Below, piece after piece: positions 58,777 through 64,000 of a stretch of 64,000 nt of DNA. The translations under genes and the position numbers were made by a program. The DNA is taken from the NCBI GenBank assembly GCA_002104945.1, contig MCFH01000082.1:1-64000 (forward strand), in the 5' to 3' direction. The DNA is from Piromyces finnis (lineage: Eukaryota; Neocallimastigomycota; Neocallimastigomycetes; Neocallimastigales; Neocallimastigaceae). Below the pieces are notes generated by a model. The model had not been told where the DNA came from. It saw only the letters and a program-made list of their open reading frames with translations, and searched no databases. The stretch's first letter is position 1, and each line of letters begins with the position of its first letter.

Positions 58777-59042
58777 ATTTTTTTTTTTTTTTTTTTTTTT
58801 TTAACGGCATCAAATATTTTAAACTTTATTATTAATTTAATTAAAATTATAATACATGTAATAAAAAAATTAAAATTAAAATAAAAATAAAAAAAAATAT
58901 GTTTAAATAAACACAAATGAATAAAAATTGGGTATAATGTATTCTAGTAATTTTAATTAAAGTAAGAAAGCCACTATCATACTAAAGTATAATAATTGTA
59001 TTTGACTTCCAATGGGACACCGAGCCAAAGATCAAAATTTTG

Positions 59043-59824
59043 TCATGGAACAAAATTATGATCTCCATTGGTTGCGCTGGCCCTCCTGGCCTGTCTTACT
59101 GTTTCTTCAGCATTGACGCTCTTGGATGTTGCTTCAAACCTTTTGAACATTGACCATTGCTGGCCAATAGCAAAAGGCATGATTTTGGTTAGAAGTTCCG
59201 CGGTTACCGTCAAGAATGGTGTTCCTTCATTAGTACCAGATTGAATCTGACGCTTACAAAGTTCTTTCCATTCCCTTGAATTGTAATTAATATTGTTAAA
59301 ACTTCTTCCCCCAAGAAGGAATTTAAATATTTTACTGCACACACTAGAATAATCATAGACATTAATATTCACCGGATTATTAGAACTATTACTATCATTA
59401 ACTAAATTACTATCTAAATTAGAATTATTATCTTCACTATTGCTATCATTACTAATATTATTATTTCTATTACTACTATTGTTATTATTACTATTGTTAT
59501 TATTACTATTATTACTATTGTTACTATTACTATTATTGTTATTGCTATCTCTACTGATATTAACATTTTCATTATTATTGATAGGACTATTGGAATTACG
59601 TTGACTGAAAAAATTTAGTAGCTGGACTATGGAATCATAATGTTTAATACGGATATCTCTAAATGTTGGACAATCTAATAACCAATGTTTAATACTTTGA
59701 ACACCACACTTGCAACATGGACAGTAGTTAGGCCAAACTGGATCAACAAATTTGGCAGCTTTGGCAACTCTAGCATCCAACTTGTATCCGCTTCTTGCTT
59801 TCAATAGCCAGTAGAAGCCATAGG

Positions 59825-59866
<42 letters not shown>

Positions 59867-62800
59867 TTCCGAGTGCATTTCTCCCATCGATCAGAGTTAG
59901 CTCCAATGGTGGTTCTTAGAGAAACGTTGGCTCATTCCTATTGCTAGGTGGTTGTGACCCTCCTGGTCTGTCATACTGTTTCTTCAGCTTCGACGCTCAC
60001 TTAATCCATGTACATTAGATGCATGTCGTTGTACGATATTTCACAACTACAATGCTAAGCCTCTTATAGTCAATTTGATCACGTGCCAACCGCCCCCTAA
60101 TGTTTACACTTAAATTGATTAAGGAATATTATGTGTTTTTGGCATAGCCTAAGTCACCACTTATTAAGTTCTAATTTGGAATGTACCATGTACACTAGAC
60201 CCTCTCAGGCCGGCTAGACGAGTGTTATTATCATAGTAGTAAATTAGAAAGTTCATTTATACTTACCTGAATATCATAACCCAACCCATGGCAAACCCAG
60301 TGGGAAAATCCACAGGCACTGACATCTGCGGGGTCGAACCAGAAGCCTTATGTATGCTAAGGAAACGCCTTAACAACCAGGATAAAAACTGGAACGACAA
60401 GCCATAGGCAAACTCTGGGTATTCATAACATAATTTAATAAAATCTTTAGTTTCAATAAATTTATTATCATCATAATATTGCGCTTTGATTGAATTCCCT
60501 TTGAGATCTTTCCAATAAAAGTTTTTAATTGCTTTAATATCTCCATGCTTCTTTAGTTTTTTATCAAGTGTCCTACTTGATTTGCACCACGTGTATTTTC
60601 TAAATTTAGGAATGTAATTGACAAGGTGTGAGATAATACAATTTGAGTTTTTCCATTTGTTAAAACATCTAATCTGAGCTAACGCACATTTGGCTGACAA
60701 TGGAGGAATATTCAAATCTTTTGAGATAGAGTATAAAGATATAAACGATACAGCTTTATGAACTCCGGCAACCCATCGTATTCCTTTGTTAACATGCTTC
60801 TGAGCAATCCTATACCTAGCTTTGTTGGATCCAAGTAATGGTGCAAAGTATGAAACTCTGCTAATCACTTGTGAGTTAAGTACTAGCTTTTTGAAGGGAA
60901 TAGGAATATTAGGATTTCTTAAGAATTTACTGACTGAAAAAAGTCCTTTCAAAACTTTGTTATTAAGAGTTTTAATTACTGGTTTAAGGGACAGATTCTT
61001 ATCAAATGGAACACCAAGATAAGTATAACAATCAGTAGTTGGAATGGGTTGTCCTGCTAAGTAAAATGTTGGATCTCTCTTGTTCTGATTTTCTATTGAT
61101 TCAGGACGAATCACCATCGTTGAACACTTCTGGATACCAAATTCCATTTCATTATACAATGCCCATTCATTAACTCTTCTAAGCATCATTTTTAAGCATC
61201 CTCTTGTTGGAGCACAAATAACTATATCATCTGCAAAAAGTCCACCACAGCATCGAGTGTCACCTAGACTGACTCCTAGATCTTCGCACTCTCTAAATAT
61301 ATCATTAATAAAGAGATTAAAGAGAATAGGAGAAAGAGGGCATCCTTGACGGACTCCTTTCTTCACATCAAAAGATTTCGAGAATTGTCCATCTAATTTG
61401 ACATTAGCCTTAGATGTTAAATATAAATTTTTGATAAATTGTAAACTCTTACCTCGGATTCCTAAACAATCTAATTTATGGAGAATATTACCGATTGGGA
61501 CTGAATCGTATGCTTTCCTGAGATCTAAAAAGGCCAAATATGTCTCTTTATTATCTAATTGACGTCTACGGCATATTTCTTGGATTGAAATGAAAAGACT
61601 GATACTTTCTTCCTTTTTTCGAAAACCAAATTGTTCAGGTCTAATGAAATTATTCTTTAGACCATATTCTGAGATTCTAGTGGTGACAATTTTGGAAATC
61701 AACTTAATACCATTATTGATAAGTGATATACCTCGATAGTTATCACAATCTGTCAAATCTCCCTTCTTAGGAATGGAAACAATACTGGATTCATTCCAAG
61801 AGCTGGGGAAATCTCCATCCCAAATACGGTTGAATAATTTAAGAATAAAATTTAAACCATAAGCATCATTATCTGAAGTGGTATTACCGGAAGAATTATT
61901 ATCTGTAGCATTATTAGAATCATTACTTGATGGAATTAATGCTTTGTAAAATTCAATTGGAATACCATCCGGACCTGATGCTTTATAATTTGGAGTAGAG
62001 AGGATAGCTGACTTGACTTCATCAATACTAATATCTTGGTTGATATCCCACTCATCAAGCATAGGAAGTGAAAAACGTTTATTCATTGGTTCTTCATACC
62101 AATGCTCCAAATCAAGACTTACACCACTTGGATCTGATGCAAGCTTTTCGAAATGATCATGCCACACTTCTAGTTGTTCTTCCGTAGCAACAACTAATTC
62201 TCCATTTTTATTTTTAATTGGTTGAGCAATAAAGAAAGAATCTTTTCCAATTTTTGCAGTTTTCTTGATCCATTTCCAGGCCTTCTTAGGATTATGACTC
62301 TTCATATACTCACATCCTGTTTTAATCCAATGAAGATATTCTTGCTTCCTAAATTTATTACATCTTTTGTGGATGTAATCAATGAGCTTACGGTAGATTT
62401 CAATTCTTTTAATAAATTCATCTATATCATAAATTCTTTCTTTTTAAATCTCTTATACAACTTCATTTTGATTTTTTGAAGATTAAAAATTTGTTGTGAA
62501 ATATGAAATGAAGACTTTATAACATTATTTGCTGAGGTAATACTGAGCTCGTCTGCAATTGAAAAAGCAGTTGAAGTAAACTCTTTGGAAAGTTCATCTG
62601 TAGAAACATTAGGATCGTTGAATTTTGCTGAAAGTATTTGGAATTTATTATGACTGAGAATAGATTCCTTTTCCTCAATACATTTTAATCTATTCCATTT
62701 CAGAATTTTCTTAGGAACATTAAAGTCATTAGAAAAATCTTCCATAGGAATAATTTTACCATTAATGAGAAGTGGCTTATGGTCTGATACAGGATAAAAA

Positions 62801-64000
62801 TTATTTATAAATGATCCTGAGTGAATAAGATCTTTCATCTTCGAATTGATAAGAGCATGGTCAATGTCGGAAGATTGATCACCTCGAGTCCAAGAGATAG
62901 TAGACCCTCTAAGCGGAAGAATTTCCCAATCTCCTAATCCATTAGTTGATAACCAGTTGGATAATTTAACTTTAGACATATTAAAATCACCAACAAGAAT
63001 CGATGGATGGGATGAATGAGTTTGTAACCACAAGCGAACCTCTAACTTTGCATGATCAACATAGATGTTGTGATGACTATGAGGCATATAAACATTTCCA
63101 ATCGAGCATTTGAATCTATTCCAAAGACTAAAAGTATAAATAGAAATAATATACTTTCCAGAGAAGTTTTCAAGTGAGGCTTGACACGAATTGTGAAAAC
63201 CTAAATATAAACCTCTCATTCCAGGAACTGATTCGTCAGCTTTCTTGAAAAAGTGTCTATAGTTTCGCAAAGTAACACGACAAGGATAATCTGTATTCGA
63301 TCCAGAACCATTACCAGTTTCTTGGAAACATAAAAATAATGGTTTGAAAATAGCTGTGAAATAGCTAATACTATCTCTCTTTTCGTGATTCCACCCATTG
63401 GTGTTCCAACTAAGACAAAAAGAAAAGTTATCAGGCTTGTTGGATGAGGAAGAATCGTTGCTATTATTATTATTATTAAAGTCATCGTTATTAATGGATG
63501 ATGCATCAGAGGAATAAGTAGAACTATTACTAGATGGCTGTGAAGCTGAAGAACTATCAACTATTGAACTGTTATCAGAGTTGATAGAGCTATTAGAATT
63601 AATTGTTGAATGTTGAGATTGAAATTGTGTTTGCTGTAGATCTGGAATATTTTCATGATGGGAAACTTGTTGAAGATCTTGTTGAAGATCTTGTTGAAGA
63701 TCGGATTGTTGATGGGATTGTTGAACTGATTGTTGAAATAATTGTTGAATAGAATGTTGATGTTTATTAGAAACTAAAATTTTACGTTTGAGTGTGGAAA
63801 AAGTGTATTTGTGATTCCTTCTACTACGAGCTGAAAAGGAAATTGAGGTAATTGAAAGTTTCTTCTTTAACATGTGTAAGATTTTAATACAATCTTTCGA
63901 TGAACCATGAACCTTGACTAAGAAAAAGTGATCATTGAAAGTTTGAAAATATTTAACACTAATAACTGAATTAAATTTATCTTCTAGAATAACCTCGAGT
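59043..64000 (-). pseudogene. LINE ORF2-type protein: endonuclease and reverse transcriptase, broken by a frameshift and a SINE
   Basis: From the right edge the frame is open through 63873, so the ATG there is internal. It encodes a Gln-rich then Ser/Asn-rich region and an AP-type endonuclease: WNTNGW near 63408, CFQETG near 63330, GDFNMS near 62990, SDHKPL near 62780. A one-base shift in the A-run near 62440 moves it to the frame of 62305-60411. That frame holds the reverse transcriptase (ASGPDGIP, GVRQGCPLSPILFN, catalytic FADDIVIC near 61220). The SINE with a 12-bp duplication splits the ORF at 59827-60410. Beyond it, 59814-59043 holds a CCHC motif (CPCCKCGVQSIKHWLLDC) and a long Asn/Ser tract (about 59380-59580). 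The protein cannot be made as one chain. Confidence 0.9.
59827..60398 (-). mobile_element. tRNA-derived SINE, copy 3 (best preserved)
   Basis: A poly(T) of 37 at 59827-59863 (tail on the minus strand), with the body to 60398. The 12-bp TSD AAGCCATAGGCA is at 59815-59826 and 60399-60410. On the minus strand the head has box A-like TGGTTGTTAAGGCG and box B-like TGGTTCGACCCC about 32 nt apart. The middle has no known match. Near the 3' end, 59950-59998 matches LINE sequence 59070-59121. It has no ORF and would depend on LINE enzymes. Confidence 0.92.

Larger units (their letters stand above)
58778..64000 (-). mobile_element. Tad-like non-LTR retrotransposon (LINE), 5' end beyond the window
   Basis: The T-run at 58778-58802 is the poly(A) tail. 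Next come a roughly 240-bp 3' UTR and the ORF on the minus strand. The order of endonuclease, reverse transcriptase and C-terminal CCHC without RNase H fits the Tad/I-type fungal LINEs. The exact clade is uncertain. A SINE (59827-60398) is inserted in the ORF. Confidence 0.9.

Noticed and set aside
1-64000. Whole window considered as mitochondrial DNA because of its AT content.
   Set aside because: It is packed with nuclear-type LTR and LINE elements and ankyrin-family genes, and lacks rRNA, tRNA and respiratory genes.

Overview
The window is extremely AT-rich eukaryotic nuclear DNA, most likely from an anaerobic gut fungus (Neocallimastigomycota). That assignment is inference. It rests on the base composition, long AAT/ACT triplet tracts, chromodomain Ty3 elements, a Tad-like LINE, and degenerate ankyrin-type and AAA-ATPase-like/PD-(D/E)XK proteins of the kind expanded in those genomes. 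I found no tRNA or rRNA gene and no ordinary housekeeping gene.

Positions 1-30,470 are a graveyard of nested Ty3-type LTR retrotransposons. I separate five LTR groups by their ends: LTR1 (TGTAAAGAT...TTTACA), LTR2 (TGTAAAAGG...TTCTTACA), LTR3 with its close relative LTR-C (TGTAACGAATC...TTCTTTACA), LTR4 and LTR-B. There is also one unrelated 700-bp solo LTR (LTR5). Many copies have exact 5-bp target-site duplications (TSDs), so the insertion order can be read. The centrepiece is element C (20904-27531, TSD TTAGG) with one intact 1454-codon gag-pol ORF. It sits in an LTR1, which sits in a minus-strand Ty3, which sits in element B, which sits in an older RNase H fragment. A solo LTR2 has landed in C's 5' LTR. 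Elements A, B and C all have a primer-binding site complementary to a stretch of their own LTR just downstream of a TATA box, as in Tf1-type self-priming. The LTR-C and LTR3 sequences carry a tRNA-like box A/box B module. Both LTR2 copies in the window inserted about 20 bp upstream of that module.

Three copies of a poly(A)-tailed SINE (11130, 13155, 59827) have a tRNA-like head. Near the 3' end they share about 50 bp with the 3' end of the LINE ORF at the right edge.

Positions 30,470-58,776 are gene-poor. They hold a segmental duplication (about 35.0-39.6 kb and 52.4-58.8 kb) inside which an ankyrin-like gene is inverted. There are three paralogues of that gene (37385-38209 minus, 43242-44896 minus with a frameshift, 55687-56488 plus with an internal deletion), and all keep the same roughly 350-bp 3' flank. 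Other relics are an AAA-ATPase-like/PD-(D/E)XK pseudogene, a decayed membrane-protein gene, a LINE scrap and a degraded LINE.

Positions 58,778-64,000 are a minus-strand LINE with apurinic endonuclease, reverse transcriptase and C-terminal CCHC motif. It is broken by one frameshift and a SINE, and its 5' end lies beyond the window.
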